Source of the DNA: Kryptolebias marmoratus
Lineage: Eukaryota > Chordata > Actinopteri > Cyprinodontiformes > Rivulidae
NCBI RefSeq assembly: GCF_001649575.2
Contig: NC_051451.1
Coordinates: forward strand, 16,528,465-16,592,464
DNA length: 64,000 nucleotides
Direction: 5' to 3'
Notes under the pieces: model-generated
What the model was told of the DNA's origin: nothing
Seen by the model: the letters and a program-made list of their open reading frames with translations, nothing else
The model's database searches: none
Part shown: positions 41,201-54,200 of the stretch, piece after piece
Layout: the number at the start of each line of letters is the position of its first letter
How positions within the stretch are numbered: position 1 is the first letter of the stretch
Made by a program: the position numbers and the translations under genes

Positions 41201-44200
41201 GCTGTATGACTTCAACCTGGGTGCTGTTACTGAGAGCTCTCTCTGGAGGTAAGTTTTCCTCGCATCTAATCACAGCTCTTTATATGTTTTTTAGTGTAAA
41301 TATAAAGGTTAGGGCAACAGCCTCAAAACAATAAGAATAATATATTCACAGAGGGCGCTGTATACTGTAAGTGAGATTTATCGTGCTCTCCTTTCCTAGG
41401 ATATGAACAATCACGTTTCACAGCGAGTCGGTGTGAAGTATGTTTTAATAAAACGTTCTGAGGTGGTTCAGAAAGAACCATCCTCCTCTCTGCTTCCTGC
41501 AGTCCCATAAATAACACAAGTAACACTGCAGCAACCTTTTAGAAGAGCCCCCACTTTCTGTCCATCATCAGAAAGGAAACTTTTTGAACGGCTATTTCTG
41601 AGAGATAAACCGGATGACTGATCTGAGGTCTTCTTTCTTTGGCTCTGTGGTGCTTTTCCTCTGACCTAGAAACTTTCCGATGATGTTTTTGATTGATAGT
41701 CATCTGTAACCTTTTGTTTCAGAAGCAGTTGACATGCAATAGTCATAGTAATTTTATTCGGTCTGTATTGAGAGGTGAGTTACAGTGCCCTGTCAGGTCA
41801 TAAATAAGAATAGAATTCATAAAGGATTATACCGCACAGTCCAATACTGTCTTTGATATGCCTTCTTTCACCTCTCCAAACGCCTGCAGAGAACTCATTT
41901 CATTCTGAAATACACATGAAAAAGAGACCATCAGTTCACCGAGCATAGAGTTTCAAATTAATATCTGTTTCTCCAGAGGCACTGCTAAGATTTACACTCG
42001 ACTTGACTCACTTTGAAATTCCATATTGTGTACAGGAGGTATTCCATCATCAAGATGTCTGCTTAACAATAGCCTACAAGTAAATTAGAGTATCTCGGGG
42101 GTTCACTGAGGTTCTTAGTATGGGTATTAGTAAAACAGCAATCTGAATGTTATGAAAAGAAAAGAGAGTAAATGATTTCTGTGATAACACAATAAATGAT
42201 TTATGCCTACAGCTGCAGGGCTCAGTTGGTGGCAAAATGCAGTGTGTGGATCAATGGCTGATTTGCATGAGATGTCTAAACACGAACGGAGTCCCTTTGT
42301 GTTCTGAGATGAAATGTAATAACATCATTTAAGAGTCCTTCTTCCACCTCCACAGTCAAAGACAGATAAGCTATCGGAAAAGAGCATTTAAGCTCCAGTG
42401 TTTTCGGAGGTAACTTTGTGGAAACAGTGCCGGCAGGAAATGGACAGTTCAAGTTAATGCATTGACAATGATAGCAGACTGTGAGTTCCCATCCAATTAT
42501 GCTGTGAAATTACATTTGGAGGCAGCCAGGTGAGGAGAAATATGGAGACATGAATGACAAACACGTCTGTCCTTGTCATGAGCGGCAGTTTGGTAGGGCG
42601 CTCGCATCTTTAAATGCAGCAGCAGACATTTTATTTCATTTTTATGCAGGTGTTTTTATTATCAAGGCCAAGAAGTGGGGTATTTAGTTTTACCTTTTGA
42701 TATTTACTTGAAATTGTGTATGATTTTAATGGCACAATTTCCTCCTGAAAAGAAAACTGATTGAATATGGATCAAACTCAACTTTTAAATCAACTGAAAT
42801 TACTACTAATAAAAAGCCATGCTGGCACTGGTTGAAGATAAAAATGAATTAATACTAAAGGACTTAGTATGTATGTGTGGAAGAATATCTTCACAATTGC
42901 TTTATTACAGTTTTCAGTCTGTGTATGAAGCATTTGTACATAGCTCAGAATGATGGTATCAAAATTTTGACATAATGAATGTTTTCTATCTTTAACTACA
43001 AATTGTATCAACTGTATGAACGCCAAGTTTTTTTCGTTTTTTTTTTTATTTGTTTTTTTGCTGCATCTGCTTCCTTTAGTGGTTGGAATTGCGGATCATT
43101 TGCCTCCATCTTACCCAGTCCCCAACATCTTCTGTCAAAACAACCCTCTGAATGTCCTCCTTCGCCACATGGCCTTCCTCTTTTCCTCCTCCCTGGCAGC
43201 TCCATTTTCAACATCCTTTATCCAACAAATCCACTACCCTTCCCTCCGCACATGTCCAAACCATCTCAGCATCACCTCTCCAAGTTTGTCTTCAAACGAT
43301 CTCAACCTACGCTCTCCCTCTGATACACTAATTTCTGCTCATTTTGGTCACTCCGAATGAAAATTTTGTCATCTTCATCTCTGCCACCTGCTCCACTTCC
43401 TATCTTTTTGTTTGTGAAATGCAAAATATTACCAAATCAGATCAGTTACTCCTAACATCAATAGTTTTTCTGACAGTCAAAGAGTTTTGGAGCCTTAGAG
43501 TTTAAATGATCCACATGGTGTGATGCATTATCAGACAGTGTCAAAAGACAAATTTTGCCAAATTCTAAAGACTCTGACAATCTGACAAATTCAAGCTTAC
43601 TCACCAAAATACAACATGCATATTTGCAAGGCCGGTTGAGGCTGTTTAAATGATCTTTTTCCTCCCTGTATATTTTTCTAAGCTAATTAGTTCAAACCAT
43701 TAAAAGCTGACAACCAGTGTTCATAGGTGAATAATCTTAATAGCAATGTATTTCTTGTCTTTGTTTAAGACTCATGTCTAAGTACTAATTACTTAAAAAC
43801 TGCGGTGTACTTATCTACTGTTTTCTTCTCCTGCTTCTTCACCATCAGCTGGTGCTACCCTTTTAAAGCATTTAACTGTATTTGTTTTATAGTTCATTGT
43901 TGTAAATTTTTTTTAGTCTTTCATTTGTCATAAAAAGCATCATGTCCATATAGGCAGTGTAGTAGCCGTAGTATGTGGCAACCTACTGAATACATAAGTA
44001 AATAACTAAGTAAAGGCCTCTGTCTGGATCCTGTATTTTTCTCAGTTTGACTTTATTTTTTCAAGACACAAGTTTCATGTGGTATTGCGAGTTGGTACTA
44101 TTATAGTGAAAATTAATGAATTATTATTTAGCTAAGGCTGGATGTAGTTAAATAAACTTGATTATATTTTTGTGCTTTTTCCAGTCAGCAAAACATGTTA

Positions 44201-47200
44201 TATTTATGAGTTGTGCATACCTGCAGATCAGCATAACATTAGATATTTAGAAAACTTCCCGCAAGTAGTGACCTTTTCAAATATGGCTTAGCTAGTTTCA
44301 GTCAAAGATATTAACAAACAAAATGGGCCCAGGCTCATCAAACATTAATTACTCACAGTCAGGGTAATTGTGTTTTGTAACATGTGTGTGCATTAGTAGA
44401 AAGAGATGTTTTCTACATTGGCTGCATATTTTTTTTCTTACCCTAGGATCTTCTACTTATTTCACTCATCTTATTCCTCAGTTAGAGCATTTGAAGTAGA
44501 TTGACAGAAGGAACGTTAATTTCTAGCCAAAACACTGATGATAAATTAAGGAAAGTAGACTGTATTTAAGTTCTTTTTTATCCCTGTAAGCAAAATGTTG
44601 GCTAAATGGTAGAAAATCAATCTCTAAACATATGGTATGCTCTAGAGAAGCAGTCTTCCTGAGGAGAATGTGTTTAACAGTTAATGGACCAAACATGCCA
44701 TACCTTTGCAAAGGTGCTCTAATGATTTTTTTTCTCTCTCTAAAACATGTTATGTTGTTTGTTTTTGCTCAGATCTACTGATTATGGCAGCACCTACACA
44801 AAACTCAATGACAAAGTGGGTTCAAGGACAGTTTTAAGCTACCTCTATGTCTGCCCTACCAACAAACAGAAGGTCAGCCTTTCCTTTTGGCTTTTATCTC
44901 TCTCTGCTGCTGTATGAGCATATCTCTGACATCAAATTGAAATTTCTCAAAATTACTGCCAAATGAGGGGTTTTCTGTCTCCTTTCTCTTTCTTATATAT
45001 CCCTCATGCGGCCATCTATATTTTAGATAATGATGCTTAGCGACCCAGAGGTAGAGAGTGCTGTTCTCATCAGTTCGGATGAAGGGGCAAGCTTCGAGAA
45101 ATATCCCATTAACTTCAACATCCTGAGCCTCCTCTTCCACCCGGCACAGGAAAACTGGATTCTAGCTTACAGTCATGACAACAAGGTAGCTTCTTACTGA
45201 ATCCGCAGTTGACTTTTAACTTGAAATAAAATACTAAATAATGCATGGAACAATATATTTAAATTTATTTTCAAGCTATTTTGCTGTGAAGTAAATGATT
45301 GCTGCACTGCTCAATAACTGATATATTTGTTTGGTCATTTTTGAAGTGGTGTTCTGTCAAATACTTATGAATAGTTAGTACCTTATCAACTGTGACATCC
45401 ATCACAGATTAGGGACTATGAAGAAAAGGGCAGAAGTCTTCCTCCAGGCTAGGCTAATGGCTAGTCAAACGAGGATATAGTTTTTCAGGCATATAAAACA
45501 ACTCTTTCTCTATAAAGTCATACTGGTATGGGCAAAAAACCTATACATTAAGTAATATCAAACCTCTACAGTTTTGAACAACATTGTTTGATTAGATCAT
45601 TGCTGTTTCTAAACAAACATTTGTGTTTGTGTGCTGGGCATAGATTATGTATATCATGTTGTTGATGCTGAAGCTGCTGCATGTAGTATCAGTCCGCCTG
45701 AGCCACATGTTTAGTCAGTCAAAGGTTTACTCAACTCCCGGCAGACTGATACATTCATCAGCATCAGGACATCAGGAAGGTCTATGCTCAGCACACATAC
45801 ATTTCCATGATAACACTAACATTGTTCAGTTGTGACAACAATAACAAAACCAAACTGCCATGCAAAAGTGTTGAGGTTTAATTTTAGCTAATGTAGTATT
45901 CTTTCACACAAGTACAACATGTTGGAGAAATATTAAATTTTAAAAATCTGAAAAACACTATAGAACAGACCCTCATCTGGTTAGCCATTAGCCTAACCTG
46001 GAGGAAGAGCTCTGCCCTTTTCTTTGTGCTCCATGACTGATGTCACGGCTGATAAGGTACTAACTCAGTACCTTATCTTAGTTCTGTCAGATAGTTATCT
46101 GACAGAACATCACTACAAAAATGACCAGACCATCTGAATGTGATAAAAGTTGGTATATTTTGTTTTGCAGCTATACAGTTCAATAGACTTTGGGAGGAAA
46201 TGGCAGCTTGTTCATGACAACGTGATGCCGGGCAGATTCTACTGGTATGATTATGTGAACTTTATTACTTTTTTTTTTTTACCTGTTTTGTGTTCCGACT
46301 GATTGTAATTTGCATGATGATGATGCTCATTATCAGTCTATCGGAAGAATCCAGTGACCCCTTGTCAAAAACTGATTTCCACCATAGAAGTCAAGCACCA
46401 AACTGATTAAACCCACCTCACGTACACCTGATATATTATTGTGCTTTCTTTTCTGTAGCACAAACATGACATGCTGTTTTTTGTTGTTGCAGCCATTTAG
46501 GAATCTTTAGTGCACAGGCACAAAGCAGTGAATATTGATGTGAGTCCGTTTACCCTGCTGGTCAAAGGATGTGTCCAACCAAGTGTGCTTTTATTTTTTA
46601 TTCAGGAAATAAAGGACATTGGTTGGAGGACATTCTCTCCACATGTGTGAACAGTCAGATGATTCACAAATTAGAGGAGCACAGTGGGTACAGCAGCACC
46701 CAAAACAATGCATTATTTGTGCTCTTGAATATTATTCTGTCATGCGCATTATGTCAAAAAAGTTGTTTTTTTTTCAAATCTGTTGCAGCTGCCTGCAATT
46801 TTATAACAGTACACATTCTCTATGGTGGATATTTATTGGAACAGTGGCTGCCTTTGTTGATGCCTTGGTGAATTGAGATTAATTGCCACTGGTGGTGCAA
46901 TTTCAACTCTGAATGATTTACAGCAGACAAAAAGATATCGTTGTGGGTTTTTCAGCAAAGGGATGTCCATGTACAGCTGCTACACCCAACCAAGCATTCC
47001 CTTCTTTCTTCCTAATTCTCATTTATCCTTTTCGTATCTACTAACCCTATTTCTGCTCCCCTCTGTCTCCTCTTCCCATTCTTTCAAGGGCGGTAATGGG
47101 GCTGGACAGAGAATCAGATGTGGTCCACATTGAGACACGCATCGCAAAAGGCCGTGAGTGCTGCAATTCAGTCTGCTGCTGTAGCAAGACCCACAGGACC

Positions 47201-50200
47201 CCTTGGCTCTCATTTAGAGAGAGGTCATGGGCAAGATGAGACCTGTTCTGCTGCTCAGATTGGTCCCTGAAGTCTAGTAAAGCAGAATAGGTGTCTCCTG
47301 GAAAAAACAGCGAGTTTTCGAGGGCTGATGGATGTTTCTTCTCTTTAATCTGTCCCCAGTGTTTCATAGACAAACTTCTGCTGCTCCTTTTTAAACAGAG
47401 CTGCATATTCTGCCAAACCAATTATAGGTGCTTCCTACTTGGTGGCTAAAACGTACGCCTAGTCCTCTTATATGAAAATAAACCTGTTTGTAAATTAGCG
47501 TCAGATCCCTGCTTTTCTAACACAAACTCCAAACTGGTCATATGACAAACCAAGCTTTGATTAAACAGTTCTGGTCATACTTAAAGATGCCACGGAATAT
47601 AGAATATTTTCAATGTAACAGTTTTGTACAATCCAAACATTTAAATATGAAGTCTAAGTTTCCTAAACAAAATCATTTTTAAATAATTTGGAAAAACAAA
47701 GGACCTGCTTTAATAATTATTATCTGAACCTTTGGCATTTTTTTATGCATGACAGTTGTTGGGTTGAAACAACAAAACATACAAATGACAATAATGTCAC
47801 AGCATTAGAGACATGGAAAACCTGGTAAGTAAATAAAGGGAAAAAGTAGCAAGTGTACTAAAAGAAAAATCATACACAAGACTAGTCCAAAAACTTTGTA
47901 TTTGTGGTCAATGTTGTTCATGTTTTGTTTTGTTTTGTTTTTAATTATTTTTTGGTTACCTTTACTTGAGGTTCCAACATTGGTACAATGATTTTTTTTA
48001 AGCTTTGTTTTATAGCTGTAAAATTTTAACATAACTGCAGATTTGCACTAAATGGGAATATCAACTTTTCTTGGCAAGTTGTAACATTTATTAATTTATG
48101 ATTTTCAGATTGCTATGCATGGCTTATATTAGACAGCTCTATATGTAGCACATTCCTATTCTTAAACATTAATATTAGTCTTACTGTTTAGCTACTGATA
48201 AGCTTCTAATGATTGTATTCTTTCATTTACTGAATTTTTAAAGTTTTTATTTTATTTTATTTTTTACTGTAAAACTGATTTGGCTACATATTTTTTTGAA
48301 AGATATTTTTGCCAATAATGCCATAATAATTTTACCCAGGACTCTGATAGTCATAAAGCACAAAAGAGTTTTGACAAGTGACAAGTTATATCTAAGCTTG
48401 AACATTTCCACTAAATCTGTTAAATCTGTTCCCAGGCTGTGAATTTAGATTGATTTAAATGATAGAAAGATCCATAATTAGAAAGAAACTAGTTTTGATT
48501 TACTCACTTCTTTTCCCTTTAGGTGCTCAGTATGTAAAGTGCAGAGCCCAAAGATGCACCGAGGGCAACAGACAGTACCTCTTTCCTGGACATGTGGACA
48601 CTAACTCCCTTGTTGTGCAGGATGAATATGTTTTTACACAGGTATTATAATCACCAATTCCTTCTCTTCATCAAAATAATCAATTCACCCTTATCTTTTT
48701 TACTTACAGGTTACACTCTTTGTGAACTTTGATTTTCTCCTTTTTTTACTTTCTTTTTGGTTTTTCTTTTGCTCTGTTGTGCAACCAATTTATGCTTTTC
48801 CATCAAAACCCACATAATGGCTTTTTCCAACGCACCTGTTCCCCACTGGCCTGGTGTGTGTTTTGATTATGTTTCATCTCGTTCATGTCGAAGGCACGCT
48901 TAGCGAATGACTTTCTGCACAAACATAATCCATACCTGGAAAAAGTGTTTGTTCGCCACGAGTACATGGCAAAGGAACAATGAATGGACAAGTCGATGTC
49001 CTTACCATCATTCACTCTGACTTTGACTCCAATTAGACAGCCACAGTCAGGGTCATTATTAGAAATTTAATTTTCAAATGTCCTTTACTGTCATTGATTT
49101 CTGTCCACTGGTAAGTAATTTTCTATTTGTTAGATGGACCTAATGTTTTTGGTCATTCTTGTTAGGCTCCAACTAAGTTTTGGGAAGGTAAAAATCAAAT
49201 TGATGTAGGTTTTAATTTAGTGTTTAGAATCACCCATGTTTTGAACACATTTTTTTAAATCTTCATCAGCTTTTAGCAGTGACTCCATTTCATTTTTTGC
49301 ACACTTGATTGGAATAGTTACAATTTCAGAAATAAATTTGATGGTCTGAGCAGAAATAGTGAATCAGTAAAAGTTCAAATTGCATTTGGTTGAGATGAGA
49401 TTTACTGTGAGGGCAGAGGGAGACATGAGGAAGATGCCGGTGAATATAACTGGACAATCACAGAGAGAGTGTCTGCACTGAGCTGTGGTGGCACAGATGA
49501 CTTTCTTGTGACTTTCATTGCTCGGGGCAGTTGGATTTAACTTGACAAAGAGTAATGAGGTTATCGATTGGGCTACAACGAAATAAGCAGTCTTCAACAC
49601 CCCCAAAGTCTCCAGGGAGAGAAGGAACAGCCAAGTGCAACATCCTCAAAAATGTGGCCTGGGAAAATGCAGCTCATTGATTTTCGATAGATTATTCCAT
49701 TAGAGCCCTAATGTAGTGTGTTCAGGGACAAACACCATCTTTCTAGTTGATTAGAAAATAAGCAATCAAGTACTGTTGCCCTGCCTGTAAGTGGATGGGA
49801 TAGTGGCAGTGCATTAAGATCTTTGAGATGCATGGTATATAAAGCCAACGTAATTTTCAATGACTCAGTTTTAGACTAATTGAGGTCATAATATTAATTT
49901 CTGTTGTTCTTGTAATTTTATTTAGCCTTCAACACCGTGGGAAGCAGAGTACAGCTGCAACTGTTTTATCAAGTCAGTCAAGCATTGTGAATTCATTTGC
50001 GTCTTTCAGGAGATGCTTCATTTCACAACTGAGTGACACCCTAATAAATAAATGATTTTCATTTATTACTGTGTGAAAGTTTTGGCACATTAAAATTTTC
50101 AAACAATTATCCATCTTGTCATACAATCATAAAGGCTTCTTATCAGTTCAGAATTTATCAGCAGCATGAAGGCAGCTCCAGACAGACAGCGGCGGTCGTA

Positions 50201-51254
50201 AAATAACTATTTTTCACTTCTGATGGCCTGCAGCCGAAAGGGAAAGGGCGATTATGTTTTTGCTCAGATCTGTCGCATTATTAAAACTTCTCATGAACCA
50301 TTAGACAGTTTTTAATAAAACTATCAGAAAGTGGTGTACATCTACAACTGATTGACTTTCAGAGGTAACCCATTTCAAGATGGCCATCACAGCTAAGCGA
50401 CCTTAGCAATCACAAAAATTGCTACAATTCAGCCAGTTTTACAGATATGAATCTAAAATCTGGTGTGGTAGTAGCTGACAGTCATCCTCAGCACATAATC
50501 TGAGAGCTAGGACATCTCAAAAGATCTCACATAACATTGTGCCTAATGTCATTTACAAGGTTTGACCAAAATGGTTAAAACTGTCCCTTCTTCATGACAA
50601 GATGAAAACTCTGGCATGGAAGGTGGCAGACATTGCTTCAAGGAGTTTTAGACCAGCCAAATTGCTTGAATAAAAAAAAGAAAAGGAAAAAGAAAAGAAA
50701 AGAAAAAGTTGGTTCTCTGCTCTGTGGATTAAAATTTAGGATGCAATAGTGCACAGTTTTTCTTAGGAGAACTGGAGCTGTTTAAATTGGTTGTTTTTGT
50801 TTACAGCACTTTGTAAACTGAACCAAGCTGCTTGAAACAATATATTTTAAATTACCCTAACTTTACTTTTCTAACTTTTGTACTGCACTCATGTTAGTTT
50901 ATGCTTTTTGCTTTAACAGAAACAACAGCCTGCATCAACAGTCAAACTGAAATTAACTCATTACAGTCACTATTGTACAACAGAAACTTTATTCTTCTTT
51001 TTTAAACTTCTTCATTAAAGCAATCCTCATTCATGTTCTGATAAGACAATGATAAAAAATGTATTTTTTTGATTTTATTATGAAGGTAACCAAGTCAGGA
51101 CGAGCCAGCTACTTTGTCTCGTATATGAGAGAGCCTTTCAAGCAGATGCAATTACCAAAATACTGTCTGCCAAAGGTAAGCAACAAACACTTTTTGTTTT
51201 TGCCTTTTCTTGGAGAAGACATCCACACAACACATTTGTGAATAAATGTCACAC

Positions 51255-51290
<36 letters not shown>

Positions 51291-54200
51291 TAAAAAAGCA
51301 CACATCTTCTTTTTTTTCATGTTTTCTCGTTTGCACCTGTTATTTTCTCGTTCTATCTGTCTGTCTGCCCCCTGCTTCAGGACATGCATATCATCAGCAC
51401 AGATGAGAAGCAGGTATTCGCTGCCGTCCAAGAGTGGAATCAGAACAACACTTACAGCCTGTATATCTCCGACTCCCCCGGGGTCTACTTTATCCTTTCA
51501 TTAGAGAATCTGAGAACCAGCAGAGGGCCCGCTGGTAACCTACTGGTTGACTTTTATAAGGTTTGTTGTCAGCTTTGTTCAAGGACTGCTGCTGTTTCTG
51601 CACCATTAATTTCTCCTTCAATCATGTAAAATATCAGCCTGTTTACAAAGCTGTGATTACAGTTTTATTTCTTTGTATTCTTACTGTCAGATTTCTTCAG
51701 CTGGCATATTCAAACAATCATAATTCAACATGTAGTTATTGGTTTTTGTGTTTTTATTCCATCAGTCTTGCTCTGTACATTATTTGATCAAGATCCATAA
51801 ATTTCACCAAATTTGTGCTCAAGAATAATGAATTTGTAAATTCTAGATATCCAACCTTTTGAACTAATGATGTCTTTTGTAATGTGTGTTGTGGTTGTAG
51901 TGTGCTTTTTATGTTTCTCTATATCAAGAATGATAAAAACAACATTAAACAGGATAAGATATGTAATGATTTCTTGTTTAGAATGTGTTGTGTTTTTCCC
52001 AACACTGCAATTCCTTTTTGCTGTTTTATTTTACATATCTAATGTGAGGCTTCCAGCATATTTTGTTTTCAGACTGGAATTTACATGCATTATATAAGAT
52101 CAGTTTCAATGAGCTGATTCACTGTCACAGTTAAACACTCTGAAACTCTTCAGAAATCACGCTTTATGTTTTTGTACTTTGAGGAAATGTTACCAATAAA
52201 TACTACTTTTTAAAAGCAGGACATTTTCATGCATTGCTGAACTCTGTTTCCTCAATTTTACTCGTCTGATTTGTAGGTTGAAGGGATAAATGGCATGTAC
52301 TTTGCCAACAAACTGGTGGATAATCATATTAAGACGTTCATCACTTACAACAAGGGACAAACCTGGGCCCTGCTGCCAGCGCCTGCCGCTGATGTGGCTG
52401 GGAACAACCTTCACTGCATACTGGTGAGCTTTGGAGCAAAATTATGCACAGAACATGTATCATTCATCAAAATTTTTAACCTCATCAGTTGTGCTTGGAT
52501 TTTTTTTTTTTTTGATTTAGGGCCATATTTGTACACGGGCCAGGTGTCAACCTTATCACCAGCATGTGTTTCTTTTTTTTTTTTTTTGCTTCTAAGTGGA
52601 CAAGGAGATGCTCTGCTGAAATATTCTTATTATCAGTGTAAGTCACAGAGTGTCATCGCGTTTAGTTTCAGGGGTCCTGACTTTCCATTAACCTTTGTGA
52701 TTTCAATTTACTACCTGTAGTCACGCCGATCTAATGAATGCTAGATTACACAGAATTACATTAAGGGTGTGTGTTGTTATTCAGCCAGTATGATTGAACC
52801 TAATCCAGCCAGTTCATCCTTTAGAGACAAAAAATGTATATTATTCAGTTCATAGCAGGTTACAGTCTTTCAGTGTGTTATAAAAATGACCACTCCGCTT
52901 CTGTCTGCTTCCCAACCACCACCTCCCCCTCCCAACATTAGCTTTTTGAAAAGCTGTATTGATGTTTTCTTTTTTTTTTCAGTTTGCTTCAGTCGGGAAG
53001 ATGAGTGAAATGATTTGAATCAATTTTGCTAGTTTTATCAGCGTATCTTGGGGAATTTTAATTACATGCCTTGTTTGCTTTGGAATGAAACAATCTGAAT
53101 GCCCTCCGTGTCCTCTCAGCTATTTCCTGTTTTTTTGGGGGGGGGGTTTTCTGGCAGGGGGAGATGAGAGCGTCAACGTATCTTTGTTTCAGAAATGGCC
53201 TCTGAAAATGTTAGCAGTTTTTCCATTGCTGGGAAGAATAGAAAGAAAGAAACACTAATTGCTCTTGCCACTGTTAAGATCTAGATCCACTGTGTCTCAG
53301 CGTGCTCGTGTGCTGTTTTGTGTTGTTGACAGCCATTTTGTTCACTGCATCTTCATCTGGAGATGTCAGAGAATCCCTACACGTCTGGACCCATCACCAG
53401 CAAAAAGTCCGTACCAGGAATCATCGTGGCAACAGGTATGGTTGCTTCAAAGATGTGCATCTGAAGCAGTGACACTTTAGAAATGTCTTGTTTCTCAGGT
53501 GAATGCATTGTAGCAGCACAAACGCACCGACGCTCCATATAAATGGCATGTTGCCCTCTTTCTGTCACTGCAGAAATCTCATACAAAAACTTCAACTTCT
53601 AAGTCCCATGTTTTACTGGAGATGATTAGGTTGCAGATAGACAAAAAAAGTGTCCTCCCGTGAAAAAACAAGGACATGCACAGATTTACTTATTAACGAT
53701 TTTTATCCGCTGATTGTGCATACGCAGAAAATGTGACATCAGGTCTTTGCTGTGTAAATACACAAAAATCCTTTTGTGCTCAGGGAATATTGGAACTGAG
53801 CTGTCCTCCAGCAACCTTGGGATGTTTATGACATCTGATGCAGGAAATAGTTGGAGACAGGTAAGAGCCATTTGTGGTATATACTATATGTTCGACAGAT
53901 GATGTTTTCAAATCAAACAGGCTTCACTAGAATGGACTAACGTTTTTAACGTTTTTCAGATTTTTGATGAAGAGTACAACATTTGGTTTCTTGACAATGG
54001 GGGGGCGTTGCTTGCGGTTCTACACGCAACGACCCCAATTCGACACCTATGGTAGGTGCAGCTTACTGTCAAAAGAAGCGTGCTAGAGGTAGGAACTGTA
54101 GGTGTTGGAGTTGGAATGGAAAATTACCTGGATATAATTTCGTTTTGGGGGAGAGAGAGGGGGTGGGGGGGGGGGAGTTGGCGGTGCAGCATATGATTAC

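Larger units (their letters stand above)
45186..46170 (+). other. sorcs3: sorcs3 intron 4
   Basis: 985 bp, GTAGCT...TTGCAG. About 80% of it is one inverted-repeat element, leaving 147 bp of flank on the 5' side and 44 bp on the 3' side, which must contain the branch point unless that lies within the element. Confidence 0.85.

Noticed and set aside
46569..46876. Overlapping forward frames of 85-100 codons in intron 5
   Set aside because: They lie between exons 5 and 6, whose phases already match; the products show no similarity to SorCS or any recognised protein.
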